Below the pieces are notes generated by a model that did no database searches, was not told the origin of the DNA, and saw only the letters and a list, made by a program, of their open reading frames with translations. Below are positions 63,342 through 64,000 of a stretch of 64,000 bases of DNA, in pieces. Source of the stretch: Pseudomonas azotoformans (GTDB lineage Bacteria; Pseudomonadota; Gammaproteobacteria; Pseudomonadales; Pseudomonadaceae); contig NZ_LT629702.1 of NCBI RefSeq assembly GCF_900103345.1, positions 4,154,001 to 4,218,000 of the forward strand. Direction: 5' to 3'. The position numbers and the translations under genes were made by a program. The stretch's first letter is position 1, and every line of letters begins with the position of its first letter.

Positions 63342-64000
63342 TCAGCGCTTGTTGCGCAGCCAATCGCCGAAGGTCTTGTCCTCCAGGGCATACCCCCCCC
63401 GACTCGACTTCCATACCAGCTCCTTGTCGCGCAGGGCATCGATACAGGCCTGAATCGTCTGGGTGCCCGGCACCACGTCGCTGCCCATGTCCTCCAGCGC
63501 CTTGCTGACCGCCGTTAGGGTGCTGTCGGTGAACGGCGCGAAGGGTTCGTTGTTTTGCGAGCGCTCCACCATCACTTCCAGAACGGCGCGCTGGGGGATG
63601 GTGAGGTTGTTCCAGGCGCTTTCGAATTCGGTCCACACGCCGGCGCGCAACAGTTCGGCGCGGCTGTGCAGCAGTTGACCCAAATTGCTCGCCTCGCCCA
63701 ACTCCAGCGCCACTTCTCCAATGATGGTACGCAGCATCTCGGGGCGACGGCCAACCAGCTCAAAAGCCTCATCAATATCGTCCGCGCTGAATTGGTTGGT
63801 TTTCGCCAAGTGCGCATTGAGGTGCGCGGTGTAGGCTTGTGTAAACGCCTTACCCAGCAGCGGAAACGGCGTGATGCTGGAGCCGAAGAATGGCTGGCTT
63901 TTGCCCAGAACCAAATGGGCCAGCTTGTCGCGATTGGAGCCGGTGAACACCAGATGCAAACCGCTGCCGTCCTCGTCACGCCCTTGGTTGAGCTGATCCC
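63342..64000 (-). CDS. AAA-type ATPase, C-terminal part (runs off the window)
   Basis: The frame is open to the right edge, so at least 218 residues of the C-terminal part are seen. DQLNQGRDEDGSGLHLVFTGSNRDKLAHLVLGK shows the sensor-like strand of an archaeal-type ATPase, then a lid of helices and a winged-helix C terminus (PQRAVLEVMVERSQNNEPFAPF). The Walker A and B motifs lie outside the window. Related proteins act as regulatory or DNA-handling ATPases, but the function here is unknown. Confidence 0.7.
   Translation of the reverse strand, partial: DQLNQGRDEDGSGLHLVFTGSNRDKLAHLVLGKSQPFFGSSITPFPLLGKAFTQAYTAHLNAHLAKTNQFSADDIDEAFELVGRRPEMLRTIIGEVALELGEASNLGQLLHSRAELLRAGVWTEFESAWNNLTIPQRAVLEVMVERSQNNEPFAPFTDSTLTAVSKALEDMGSDVVPGTQTIQACIDALRDKELVWKSSRGGYALEDKTFGDWLRNKR

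Overview
The window looks like a chromosomal segment of a Pseudomonas of the P. fluorescens group. The basis is high G+C coding sequence, dense REP/REPIN intergenic repeats of the types GTGGGAGGGGGCTTGCCCCCGA and GTAGGAGCGAGCTTGCTCGC, and gene sets typical of the genus: the glycine betaine / dimethylglycine / sarcosine catabolic genes, creBCD, glcB, fdhA and a FecI-FecR-receptor iron system. No rRNA, tRNA, CRISPR array or classical insertion sequence was found.

Layout. 1-9.5 kb holds housekeeping and stress genes: a PhoX-type phosphatase 3' end, srkA, rarD, a gcvR-like ACT protein, malate synthase G, a lone receiver-domain regulator, and a cNMP/CBS/DUF294 nucleotidyltransferase translationally coupled to a DEDDh exonuclease. 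9.6-15.1 kb is an iron-uptake unit: ECF sigma, FecR anti-sigma, TonB-dependent siderophore receptor, PepSY reductase-like membrane protein and a 58-residue membrane protein. 15.1-20.2 kb has a glutathione S-transferase and the creB-creC-creD envelope/beta-lactam response operon preceded by a zinc-protease-family gene. 20.2-23.7 kb has an acyltransferase, an unusual 29-residue tandem-repeat protein, a DUF2780 protein and a second ECF sigma / RskA-type anti-sigma pair.

23.8-38.7 kb and 52.7-60.4 kb form a one-carbon and betaine catabolic locus. GbcAB demethylates glycine betaine to dimethylglycine. DgcAB with EtfAB takes dimethylglycine to sarcosine. SoxBDAG oxidises sarcosine to glycine and formaldehyde or methylene-THF. 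GlyA and threonine aldolase handle glycine and serine. PurU and FdhA dispose of formyl-THF and formaldehyde. In P. aeruginosa the equivalent genes (roughly PA5396-PA5421) lie closer together; here about 14 kb of accessory DNA separates gbcA from etfB.

That accessory segment (38.8-52.7 kb) is the most interesting part. It carries two adjacent paralogous proteins of unknown function, a 1.1-kb non-coding region with five perfect TTATCCACA (DnaA-box) sequences in a repeated architecture, and a compact type II secretion-like system. The secretion cluster has four pseudopilins, a GspF platform, a GspE ATPase, a PilM/N/O/P-like inner-membrane set in place of GspC/L/M, a lipoprotein secretin and a lytic transglycosylase. 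A chitin/cellulose-type AA10 lytic polysaccharide monooxygenase gene lies inside the cluster and is its probable dedicated substrate. A REP-associated tyrosine transposase (RAYT) at 35.4 kb is bracketed by its probable cognate REP sequences, two near-identical 107-bp REPIN copies of which flank soxG.

60.6-64 kb holds an LprI-like protein, a hipBA toxin-antitoxin module, a DUF3010 protein and the 3' part of an ATPase gene that runs off the window.
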